Assembly (NCBI RefSeq): GCF_000002415.2
Contig: NC_009912.1
Span: 188,501-252,500 of the forward strand
Origin: Plasmodium vivax
Lineage: Eukaryota; Apicomplexa; Aconoidasida; Haemosporida; Plasmodiidae
Reading direction: 5' to 3'
Length of the DNA: 64,000 nt
The position numbers were made by a program, and so were the translations under genes. The stretch's first letter is position 1; the number at the start of each line of letters is the position of its first letter. This document shows positions 1 through 11,102 of this stretch, one piece after another. The notes under the pieces were generated by a model, which was not told the origin of the DNA, did not search any database, and saw nothing but the letters and a program-made list of their open reading frames with translations.

Positions 1-62
1 GGATGAACACAAAAAAGGGGTGGGAAAAAAAACGATTCATTTTTTGGGACTTCCCAACATAC

Positions 63-2252
63 CTGCACGGGTGGATAGATGCAGTCATCACGCCTGTGCA
101 CGGGTGGGGGTCGTACTGCCAAAAAAATTATTAAAAAAAATTGCCCCAATGTACATATGTAGCAAGTGCACCGACATGAAAACGGTAAAAAAAAAAAAAA
201 GAGGCTTCCCATTTCTAGCAGCACAAAAAAATTATTTGCAAATATCTGTTTAGGTATTCGTCTTTCCCACTCACGGTAACCGTCTCGTAACTGTACTCTG
301 CAGAGATGTCTTCGAAAATTTCCTCCGATTTTAGCGGGTGCCCATTCTGCGATGGAGGGCGGGGAACGGCAAGTTCGGGGGCATTACCGCAAAAAAGGCG
401 CAACAAAAAAGGCGCGACAAAAATGTGGAAGGAGAGCTAGCCGCCCACTCACCTCGTCATATCCAAACAGCCATATGCGAGGAGTTTCATAATACTTGTC
501 GTACGTTATGCTGACATCGTACGTGCGTATTTTCATAACGTCTGCGTGGTGGGGCGGTGGAGTGGGAAAACGGGTTGGTGCACAGGGGAGTGATTCACAA
601 TGGGGGGGGCACTTATTTCTTCCCTCCTTTTCCGCGCCTTTATGTAGACACACGCACGGATTTATTTCCAAGTGAATCCTCTTAACATTACTTTCATTCT
701 GTCCACCGTACGAGTAAAGACCTGCGTGGTTCAGCGCGGCTGGGTCATCTTCCTGTGGGGAGAAAAAAAATGCATAGCTATGAGGCTTGGGAGGAAACAA
801 ATGAAGTTTTCCCAGAAGGGGTAGCAGCGGGAGGGGTAGCAACGAAAGGGATAGCAACAGAAGGGGTAGCAACAGAAGTGGTAGTAACAGACGGGGTAGC
901 AACGGGAGGGGTATATATATAGTTGCCCTATCCACTCTCCCATATTAGTAAACCTTAATGAGGTCAAAGTTTGGGTCAAAGTGTGCCTCAAAGTTCTGTA
1001 TGTCAATGGCTTCGTCGTCCTCTTCCTCCGAGGCATCCTCGTTGTGGTTATGCGCCTGGGGAGGAGGGAGAAAAAGTCGCATGGGGGGAGGGGTGTCTAC
1101 ATTGGGATTCTTTTCTTTTTTCTTTTTTTTCCATAGTTTCGTAGGCCATTATATACCACGTTGTTACTCTGCTGCCCATTTGCTGCCTTCCCCTTTCTCT
1201 GTTCTTACCTTTTCCTCTCGGGGCACACTTCTGGGGGGGGGCTCCAAGTGACGCATGTCTGAAAAAGGTGAAGAGTTAAATTTGTCCGTCGGGGGGATGC
1301 AGGAATGGGGGCTAAATATCGGTGATGCTCCTCCACTTGAGTAAACACTGCGCAGACATAACATGTGCATACGTGTCGATTTTTTCTTTTTTTTTTTTTT
1401 TTTCCTTTGCCATCTCCATTCGTTACATTCATCTATGTCAGTGGCGTTGTTCTCCTCTTCGTAGCTTGGAAGCAGCCAATCGTTCTCAACAGTTTTCTTA
1501 AAAAAGACGATCGAAGAAAAAGCGAATGTAGTTCATTCGCAAAGGAAAGGAAAAATCGCATTATCTGATTGTGTAAGATTAATCCGAACCGCACACACAC
1601 AAACGTGCAGATTTCTCCTTTTATAACTCCCAAATTTACCACATCGCGCATGATATAACTCAAGTCCTTAATTCTTTGCTTGCACGCTACATTTTTCGTT
1701 AAGAGGAATTGCTTCCCCTCAGGTAGATGGGGAACTCTCCGATTTGTGTCTACATCTTGCCTATAAAAAAAAAAAAGTGCGCACAGATGGGACGTTGGAT
1801 TAGCGCATCTCCCCCTTTTCGTCGCTGCTGGGAAGTAGCGCTGGTTATCCCAATCGGTTCAATTTTTCACTTAAAATTTTTTATTTTACCATTCCCATGT
1901 TCTAAACTTGTGCACGAGAAAATCCCCCGCGTCTACAAACTCCGCTGGGGTTAGTGTCCCTAAAAATGGGTTGCACAAGGGGGGTGAAAAAAATGGCCTC
2001 ACGTGAAGGAAGTACCCCTTGGGGACTTTTTTTTTCTCCCATTTTGCATTTCGTGTGCTCCACGTCATCTTAATGGCGAAGCGATGGTCCCTCAGAAAGA
2101 CATCACCCCATGACTGTTCACGCATCGAAAGACCCCAAACCAGGATTACCATTTTTAACAAATGAAGACGAATTTGTGATTGGCTTAAAATATGAGTACA
2201 CCTTTCGATATGTATCTCCTATCTTATGCTTTACATTTATTGGTTCGCTCAT
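63..2252 (-). CDS. ATG3: Autophagy-related protein 3 (Atg8-conjugating E2-like enzyme), 3' end off the window
   Basis: E2-like enzyme that passes Atg8 from Atg7 to phosphatidylethanolamine; in Plasmodium this system decorates and maintains the apicoplast. I read ten exons on the minus strand: 2252-2150, 1959-1890, 1760-1640, 1496-1427, 1258-1209, 1055-954, 752-692, 541-453, 346-275 and 115-63. All have GT/AG borders and matching phases. The protein starts MSEPINVKHK. Exon 2 holds LTPAEFVDAGDFLVHKF, typical of Atg3 N-termini. Exon 4 gives NDWLLPSY at residues 103-110, the Atg8-binding motif described for P. falciparum Atg3. Exon 6 holds FEAHFDPNFDLIK and exon 8 TYDVSITYDKYYETPRIWLF. Exon 10 ends in SIHPC, whose Cys (about residue 263) is the expected catalytic cysteine. 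A strong donor (AG|GTATG) at 62-61 shows that the final exon(s) lie beyond the left edge. The identity is very secure; the acceptor for the missing exon is not visible. Confidence 0.95.
817..911. repeat. 15-bp minisatellite inside an ATG3 intron
   Basis: About six tandem copies of a 15-base unit like aggggtagcaacaga run from 817 to 906, with a partial copy after them. They lie in the intron between the exons ending at 954 and 752. Copies differ by one to three bases. It has no stop-free reading that fits the ATG3 frame, so it is intronic and not coding. Confidence 0.85.
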
Positions 2253-5200
2253 TCCAGGATGGTTGGGTGGAAAAAATGTGGTCTTTTTGTAAAGCGGCCC
2301 TTCGCACTAAAGCCCCTGTTTGGGGGGGGGGGGGAAAAAGAGAACAGGCGCAAAATGGAGAGCAGTTGAAGGGCAAATTAAGGGGAGACAGCCGAATGGG
2401 ATTTTTTTCCAGCCACATCCTCATACAGCTATTTTTTTCCCCCTTTTCTGCGCTGTTTTGGTCAGCACAGGAGGCACAATTTCGTGTCATAAAAGTGGAC
2501 GATAAGGTGAAAAAATCGAGCCACGCACGCCAAGTTGTAATACCTGCTGTTCTTACAGAATTTCTTCTCCCCCTTAATTGGTGTTAAAAAAAAAAAAAAA
2601 AAGGGGAAAGAAAATCCTGTTGCCAATACGCTATGAATATGGCTACAAATCTTTACAACGCCGCGTGTTATGACAGAATATCTCAGGTGCTACGTTTTTG
2701 TAAGGTGAGGCAATGTGCCCGACATGAATATCAATTTTTACGAAATTATTTTCCGCGGCGTAGTTCAGCTTATGCTTATTTGAGGCGAGTTACAAAAAGG
2801 GGGCCGCAAATCGTCTAAGAGGGAAAACGGTTTAAAGGGGTAATTTCAAAAAGGGAAGTTGCGAATGGGATGGCGACTAAATGGGATGCTCAAAAGGGGT
2901 GTGCGGTTCCCTAGCACGGTTGCCAGATCGTTTTTTTGAGTTCCTTTTTTTAAGTTCCTCCGTAGGCTCTCTATGAACTCCATGAAGAGCGACCCTTCAA
3001 GAGAAGCATGCGCAGGGAGATTTCCCCAAATCGACCAACTGCTCCGCAACCCCACACATATACGCTAAAATGCAAAACTGTGCGTGTCCTCCAAGAATGT
3101 GTATTTTAAGCATTGCACCTCGCAGGGGAGCTTCTTATCCTCTTACCGATTTGTGTAGCTTACAATGGGGCACGGATGACACACCCACGTCACTTAACCA
3201 GCATAGCAAAACGTAATCGCAGTGTTATTGCCATTCAGTGTGGCATTATTATGGCCATTGGTGCGGTGAGGGCAGCGCGTCACCATAATAAAAATGGACC
3301 AAGGAAATGATATTTTGTGCTATAGTTACAAATTTATAAGAAAAAAAATACAAAAAAATTCACGTTTTTTCAGCATACATGTTCATGCATGCGTTGAAAG
3401 CATGTCGATTGAAATAGCATTTCGTGCCTTTTGCGTGGCCCTTTTTACCCTACTCTTTTAAATTTGAAGTTTCCCCATTTGGGTGCCTTTACGCGGTGTC
3501 GCGCTATCTCTTTTCATTCTTTCGGCAAAAATATAGCTTATATCTTATATATAACGCCGCGCCCTTTCGTTGACTTTTCCCAGTCCTACTTCAATTCGTT
3601 CGCGTAGGTACATCTCCTTTGCGAATGCATTGCCTTTCGCCAAATGAGCACATCGCAAGGGTGAGCTATGAACATATATGCGTATGCGTGTTGCGCTTAT
3701 TTCCTCAATGGCGAAGCATTTGTGATTTCGTAATTTCGTGATTTTTTTCACCGTGCAAGCGTCATACCTCTTCGCAACGGAACGGTGAATAAAACGGGGG
3801 GGCGTTCCAACATGGGAGCAAAAAAAAAAAAAAAAAATAACGCTTCCACGCTTCAACGCAGAAACCCGCTTAAAGAAAAAAGAGGACATAAAATTATTTT
3901 TGAGAAGCACGTCGCGATAGCTTCAAGTTCGCAAGTCACTGTGGCGCCGCTCGTCCCACTCAAACGATGCAATAACGCATATTACATACGCGTATAAATT
4001 GTTTACCTTATTTGAGTATATACCCATTTATGTACGCTGAGCAGCTGGCATATCATTTGCCAACATATAATTCGCGACATTCAATTGTACTTGATGAAGT
4101 CGCTTTTTTTTTTTTTTTCGCATAAAAGTATATTTTTTTAAATATGATATGAAAAAAAATACTTATGCGAGTTTGCCCAAGCCATACAAGATTGCCATTT
4201 GAAAGTTTTTTTTTTAAATTACGAAATCGCTTCTTTTAAGGGATACGCGGAAAGGAAAAGTAAACTGAACAAAAGTAGCGCCGAAATAGCGCCAAAGTAG
4301 TGACAACTTAAGCTATTTGAACTGAGCTGAATGCAGGGGAAGAACGTGGCAGTGGCATGCGGAGGCAAACGAGCTGAAGCAGAAACAGAATAAAACTACG
4401 TATTGGGAAAATGCAAAATTGTGAAGTCACGGTGAAGGGACGTGCTGCGTTATGACGAGTGGGATGCATGTGATTAAGTGAATGTACTATCGGCGCATGT
4501 GCCAGTGCGTACAGCGCATATGCATACATGCCTGCGCGTACATAACGGTGCGTATGCGTGGCATACATGTATGCTCATATATACATACATGCCTGTGCGT
4601 ATGGACGGACGTTTTCACTAATTGCGAAATAGCTTATAAACGCGAAAGAACGAAAAAGGCAGAAGCATAATTTGTCGAAACCACTTGAAGAAGTTGTAAC
4701 CCTTTTTTTTTTTTTTTTTTACGTCCGCTCGCGTCTTTCCCGTAAAGGGAAACTTCCTTTTATCAGTCGAATCGAACGGGGAAGAAAATCCAGCACATTG
4801 CATATGTGTGTATAAATTGACATATACGTATGTTTGCTTACGCGTACACAGCGTGACAGAAGATTTGGCTAACAGGAATAAGAAGCGCACCACACGAGAT
4901 AAGCCTGTGTGCTCGTTCGTCCACAAACTAATCGTGGGGATATCTACACCTTTTGTTTTTGCATAAACGCCTTTGCATAGATAGACGCCACCACGCTGTA
5001 GGGTCTCTACACTCGTGTGTATTGCATACCTCTGCACCCGAACCAACACGCGTGCATTTTTAAATTTAACGAAAATATTCGTATCATTTAAATGAATGCC
5101 CACGTGGGTAAGCGATAGGATGAGAAAGGGGAAGAAGGCATCCCCCGATTTGGCTCTTCGTGTGGAAGCACTTTTAAGGCGCACGCCATTTGTTGACGCA

Positions 5201-5667
5201 TAATCTGCAAAGTGTGTATATATATATGTACCTCTATATTTGTGGACGTACTTACGCATAGACCACCACGTGTGCTCACGTAAGCGTTACTCTCTCTCCC
5301 CCCCACGTAAAGCATGTATCGACTTTTTCGACGTAAGCTCTGTCGAACAATGCCCCCTTTTTTTTAGTTTAATTTTTATCATGAACCTTTTTAATTGTAT
5401 AAATAAAAAAAAAAGAAGAAAGAAAGGAAAAAAAAAAGAATAAGTTTTCTGATAAACTTCCTTTTTTTTTTCTTTTTTTCTTTTTTTTTTTTTGCGCAAA
5501 ATTGTGCCCATTTGGTGGACAGAACAAGACAAAAGCAAACACTCCATAAGAATTTACGCGCAAAGGCGAGCGCGTACAAATTGAAACGTAAAAAAAATTT
5601 AAATAAATCACAACGTAGGTGAGGAAAAATAAAGCGCGTCAAATGCTCTGTTGAGAACTTTCTCAAA
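2253..5667. other. Divergent intergenic region between ATG3 and the PNUTS-like gene
   Basis: This 3.4-kb spacer separates two start codons facing away from each other, so it should hold both promoters and 5' UTRs. It contains long poly(A)/poly(T) tracts (for example near 2586-2602, 3820-3836, 4108-4120, 4704-4720, 5461-5494) and an alternating purine/pyrimidine patch around 4480-4610. No gene is supported. The longest anonymous open frame (minus strand, 4618-5259) has no recognisable domain. Confidence 0.6.
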
Positions 5668-8600
5668 ATGGAACTCACTTCGAACGCTATCGATGCCAAC
5701 GAAGTTGCATTTAAGAAACGGAAAAAAAGTGTGGGCATAAAAAAGGCTAAGGCAAACCCAACCAATGTGAATTCAAACGAAACGAGCGACATGCCAGCGG
5801 AGGCCCCCCCGTCTTCTCCAAACGGGAAGAACGCAGATGAGAAGGATATCGAAACCAAAAGTAAAGTAAAAAAACATAGACTAAAAAAAGTGGACCAGCT
5901 GCAAACTGCGGAAGGCGAGACACAAAATGGAGTTTCAAACAACGGCGATGGAGAAATCAATGGGGAGCCCAAAAATCAACCAAACAGAAAGGTGACGGAA
6001 AAAAAAAAAAAAGACCCCAAGGAAAATCTCAATTCAAAGGGACAACAGGATGAAGGCACAACTGCCGAAACGGCTGCAGAAAAAAGAGCAAAATTGAAGG
6101 AAGCACGGAAAATCAAAAACGACTTGAAAGAAAAAAAAAACAACCCAATAAACGTCAACATCGATACGTTGCAAGAACAAATTGACAGCATTAACAAACA
6201 GCCAACAAAAGACACCAAGCAAATCATCTTAGAACTAAAAAGTACACTAAACATTGTGGACAGTTCGAACGAAATTAAAAAAATTGATGGGCTAAGTATA
6301 AGCGAAGTGAAAACCCTAGACGCGTGGTATTTTGCCAACAAGTTAAAAATCATCCCCTGCTTGTTTGAGGACAAACCGTTGAACGCAAACTTGCTAAATG
6401 CGCTGTACTGCATCGAACCGGCATTTAGAAATAAAAAGGGGAAAATAATCATCTACCTAAAGTATGTCAAGGCGAAATATGAGAAGTCGTTGAAGAGGGG
6501 CAGCGAGGGAAAGGTGGACGACAGTGATGAGGATAACAACGAGAAGAAGGACTCCTATAAAGACGAGGGGAAAGACAGGCAAGAACAGTGTAGAGGCAAA
6601 ATTATGGACATTCTAAACCACAATTTGGAAAATTTAAAGCAAAAGGAACACATGAAAAAGGTACTCGAACTTGTGAAGAACGAAAGCAGTTTCATCAATT
6701 TGAAGCATCATTTCGATTTTCTCGCGAACTCCTCCGTTGACATGTTTGACGTGTTTCTGGAGCAAGACGGACTAACGTGCATAAAACAGATTTTGCAAAA
6801 TATAGCCAAAAGGAAACGCATGAAAAAATGCTCCTCTTTGCTAATTCATATTCTGAAGGTTTTAAAAAAATTAAACATCACGCTGGATCATTTAAAGTGC
6901 ACCTTGATCGGAGTCCCCATCAATTTTATCGCTAGAAATAAGGTCGATGAGAAGAATGGCTTGAACTACACCACGGACAACGAGCAGGTTCGGACCTTGG
7001 CCAGGGGGCTCATCGACGAATGGAAACTTATACGGGACAGGGCCTTGACCGGCGTGGGCGCCCCGCGCGAGGCGAGCAGCGAGAGCAAACTGGAAAAGGC
7101 AGAAAATAACGAAGCGGAACAAAGCAGAGCGGAGAACGAAGTGGAAAAGGCAGAAAATAACGAAGCGGAAAAGGAAGCGGAAAACGAGGCGAAAATTTCG
7201 ATAGATAATGCCCCAGAAAACAAGCTGGACAGCGCAACACCCCCCCGGGGAGATGCGGACAGCCGAGCGGACCTCCCAACCAAAAGCAAAACCATGGGCG
7301 CGCTCCCCAGGGAGAGCCCGAACGATCACGCGATCAGAAAGGCGAAATCCATGAACCTTAGGAAGGACGAAAAAACATACCAAGAAGGAACGAAGGGAAG
7401 TGCCAATTTCGTCCACCTCGAACGCAAAGGTGTAATCCCCCATGGCAAAGGGAATGATAAAAAAAAAGCAGACAAGTCCAACGAAAGCAAAAATATTATG
7501 CTAGAAATAATAGACACGCTTAATGAAGAGTACGAAAAGAAAAAAAAAAGACATCAAGAATATAAAAAAGCAAAAATTGAAGGAAAAATCAAAAAGTTTA
7601 GTGCTTTGAAAAATACGTCTGAAAGTACCAAGAGTGAAAATCTCCTCCCAGACATTGCGAGTATTCCTAAGCCCCATTTGGATAGTTCCCTAAGTAAAAG
7701 ACTCCTGCTAGGCGATTTTCCTCCACCCCCCCCAGTGCCCCAGCATCATCACATGAGCAAAAACTTCCCACAAAATGGTAGCAGTGTTATGAATAGCTAT
7801 GTGCAAAGCGTGAGCCATCCAATGAATAAAAGTGCGAACATGATGAGTGCCTCTCCCCCATCACATGATAGGTTCAACAGGGGAAAGGAAAACTACCCGT
7901 TGGAGCTCCCAAAAAGACAAAACGGGAATGCACACCTACAGGAAGAAGCGCCCTACAACAGTAGCAACATTCATAGCAGAAATTCCAGCTTACTGAACAG
8001 GACCACCCACCCAACGGAAAACAAATCTGCGTACTTGAGCAAGTACAACGGTACCCACGATGGCACGAACATTGTGAGCCAACCGTTTGGAGAGAACGAA
8101 ACTTTGTTTGGTTATCCCCCAGCCAACATCCTAAACACAGATATGAGCTTTTTAAAAAACAAACGTGGCTTTCCACCCGCGAGGTATGGCGGCAACGCTA
8201 GTCACGCGAATGATGAGAGGTATAAAGAAGCAGCCACGTACAGAGCGCATCATAAAGAGGGGCAACCACCAGATCGTAGCGTTAACGTTAACGTTAACTT
8301 TAGCCACGTGGAGGATGACCAGTTTGGTAATTTATCGCACAAAAGGAGAAGAAACGCATCCCCTAGGAATAACCCAGATGATCACCCCGTGTATGACCAT
8401 CCTTATAGAGGAAAAAGCGGTAGCCATAAAACGGTCCAATTTTCTGATGAAAATCCAACGGTGTATTCGTACGATGCACCCAGAGTGGATCGAAGCAAAG
8501 GAAAAGAAATGAAAAACAAAATGAGTGACATCCACTCCGAGGTTAAAGACCCATTTGAGTTCTATTCTGGAGGTACCTATCACGAAAGGGATCTGAACCA

Positions 8601-10052
8601 AGGGCAAATGGAAAGATCGGCCAAATTAGAGGAAGGAAGAAACGGTAAGATTTTCCACAACATCAATGCGATGTGGTTCAAAAATAGAGATGACATCACT
8701 ACCAACCATGTGGGTAGTCAAAAGGGAGAGGAAGAGGAGGACACCCCTTTGAGTCCCTTCACAAACCCATTCATGAACTTATTAACCTTCAAAAATGTAT
8801 CCCAAGATGGGAACAACCCTGTAGAAGGTGCGGGAGGAAGCATACTGCCATTCCTCCCTGGCATCCATCCAAATGGTAACCAAAATAACGCCTTAATATT
8901 ACTTAACTCTGTTTTATTGCACGGTGCAGGGAAGAAACTGGAGGAACATAATCTCACCAGGCATCGGGAAGACAGCTTTAACGCCTACCATCAAGGGAAC
9001 AAACATGGTGAAAAATTCGAAGCCACTTTTGGAACTACCCCACATATGAAAGAAATGCTTCACGCTTCACTAAAGGAGATCTTTAGGAATTACAAAAAAT
9101 TTGAAAATGTAAAAATAAATTACCAAGTTGCCATAAAAGGGAACCATTACCCTCCAAGAATATATGAAGATAGTGAAGTGCTCAAAAATGACATCATTAT
9201 TAAATTTAATTATGACTCTGTGGAGAAGGTTCCTATTTATGTAACCTGTGGGGACGCTCCAAATATGGCGCCCAGCAAATACGAAGCTAAAACGGATAGG
9301 GGTACTAAGAACAACTCGGCAAATGTCGTTCCTGAAGAATTTAACTTGTTGCCTTTACCAGAGTTGTTTCCCCCGCCAAATTTAAACAACCTCAAATTAC
9401 CCCCCATCCCGATCATACCTGGGCTTCCCTCATCGCAAAATATTATCCCCCCAATTATGTTCCCCTATAACTCTGGTCCCTTTAATGAACTGCCTGGCGG
9501 CCCGAACCGTCTGCCTCACGAATCGATGCAAAGTGACGTCAGTGGCGACCCCACCAGTGCTGGAAAACTCTACAGATCGTTCGACGAGTTCTTAAACATT
9601 TTTGACGAGGACATTCGGAACATTCTGCTTAAAAATACTGACGTAAGGGCGGCGAAAAAGCTGCTACCCACGTTATGCCATCTTCGCAAAATGGCTAGCT
9701 CGTACCACAATTGCGCGAATTGTGGAAGCACCAAAAAGGTGTATCCTCCCAAAAAAAAAACCCTTCACAGTGACGCATTCACCGGAGCGTTTCCCCTCAA
9801 CTGCCTTCCTCCCCGCAGCTGGCCAAATTGCTCATGAGCAAACCGGATGTCGTGAAGAAGATGCTGAAAGGCCCCAAGTACATCAACGTAGGTTTTCATA
9901 TGCAATGTGTCACATGAAACTGTTAGCGGCGCTATCCCCATTTTGGTAGCCACATAATTTGGTTTTGCATATACCCCCCTTTTTGTTCTTTTTAGGAGGC
10001 CTTGTGTTCATTGGAAGAGGAGCTTAAAAGTTGGAACCGGTCCTCCAACTGA
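5668..10052 (+). CDS. PNUTS-like protein: TFIIS N-terminal domain plus PP1-docking motif
   Basis: Three exons: 5668-9738, 9819-9887 and 9996-10052, all joined in phase 0, giving about 1,398 residues. Residues 1-150 are charged and lysine-rich. Residues about 355-460 match a TFIIS N-terminal (LW/TND) domain: a helical repeat with NITLDHLK and a closing VRTLARGLIDEWKLIRDR, close to the TND of the PP1 nuclear targeting subunit (PPP1R10/PNUTS). Residues 920-925 read HKTVQF, a canonical RVxF-type PP1-binding motif, followed by SDEN and then YSY, placed like the RVxF-phi-phi module of PNUTS. The rest is Asn/His/Pro-rich and disordered; PPPP and LPPIP proline tracts occur near 695-710 and 1235-1265. 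No C-terminal CCCH finger is seen, unlike vertebrate PNUTS. I infer a nuclear scaffold that brings PP1 to RNA polymerase II termination; the family assignment is from memory of motifs only. Convergent with coatomer beta-prime downstream. Confidence 0.8.
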
Positions 10053-11102
10053 GTATCACGGAATCCCCGAGCAAAAGGAACTCCTTGCCCAGATGGGTTT
10101 TTTTTTTTTTTTTTTGTTGGTCACCTTTCCCTCCTCCACCACCTCCCTATCCCAGGAAGAAGGAAGCCACAATTTGCTATCACTTCACCTTCCCATTCGA
10201 ACGTTTCTCGTGAACGCTCCCCTGTCAAAGCGCAGTACACCTAACACACCTCTTTACTTCCCCCCATCTTTAATTATTACTTTTTTTGTAATTAAACAGT
10301 GTATATACATCAACGTAGCGCTTTTTTTTTTTTTTTTTTTTTCTTGCCCTTTTCGAGCGTAGCTTGGCTGCTAAAAATGCGGCCCCCTCGAAATTTTGAC
10401 ACGTATGGCATTTTTGTTTTTAACGTAGCGCGCCTCCCCACGTCTACAGTTTAACTTCTTAATTCGTTGCCAAATGAGCACCATGAATTAAATCTTTATA
10501 AGAAGAAATTTCTGCAAAATGGGAAGCGTTTATAAGGTACCCCTTTCCAAAAATGGTGCATGCGCCGTTGGCGGTAGTGCTCTTACCGCTTCATTCTCCG
10601 CTGCCACTGTGCGCTCGGCGCACGCGGAATGGGTAAGGGCATTCCCGGTTGGTGTAAGCATTTTTAAGAGGACAAAAAAAAGGAAAAATTTACAAAAAAT
10701 TAGCTTTCGCTTAGATTAGCTTTCGCTTAGATTAGCTTCCGACCAGATTAGCTTTCGCTTGGGAAAAAAGAGCCATGTACAGGTGGAAAAAAACGCATCA
10801 CCCTCTCGCGGTGCAAGCGCACATAACTGCGTGCCTACCCTTTGCACACATTCGTGTATACATATTTGTGTGCACGTATGGGCCGCCCTTCCGCTCAACT
10901 GGGGAAGCACAGTTTCGGGCCTTAAAAAAGGGTATATAGCTACAAAAATTCGTGCCACGCGCACATTCCTTTTTGCGCGCCGCTCATCCATTTGCATCAA
11001 TCCTAGTTAGCTTTCCAACACGCTTAACACAATGCTTCGTACGAACTGGTAATCCTTTCCAACTGGTTCTACCTCGTCAGTGTTATGTTTCCCCCTATAC
11101 GT
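10053..11102. other. Convergent 3' spacer between PNUTS-like gene and COPB2
   Basis: About 1.05 kb between two stop codons that face each other, so it holds two 3' UTRs and terminator regions. It carries poly(T) runs at 10096-10115 and 10321-10342 and the 16-bp minisatellite listed separately. No gene is supported. Confidence 0.6.
10699..10762. repeat. 16-bp tandem repeat, four units
   Basis: Four exact-period copies of attagctttcgcttag: 10699-10714 and 10715-10730 are identical, 10731-10746 differs at several bases, and 10747-10762 differs at one. It lies in the convergent 3' spacer, nearer the COPB2 stop. Confidence 0.9.

Noticed and set aside
384..935. 183-codon minus-strand frame in the ATG3 region
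   Set aside because: It reads through ATG3 exons and introns. Only the parts at 453-541 and 692-752 match Atg3, and the Leu-Pro-rich part comes from the intronic 15-bp repeat.
2846..3055. Possible extra 5' exon of ATG3 (MEFIESLRRNLKK)
   Set aside because: The exon at 2252-2150 gives a better Atg3 N-terminus with correct phase and its own ATG.
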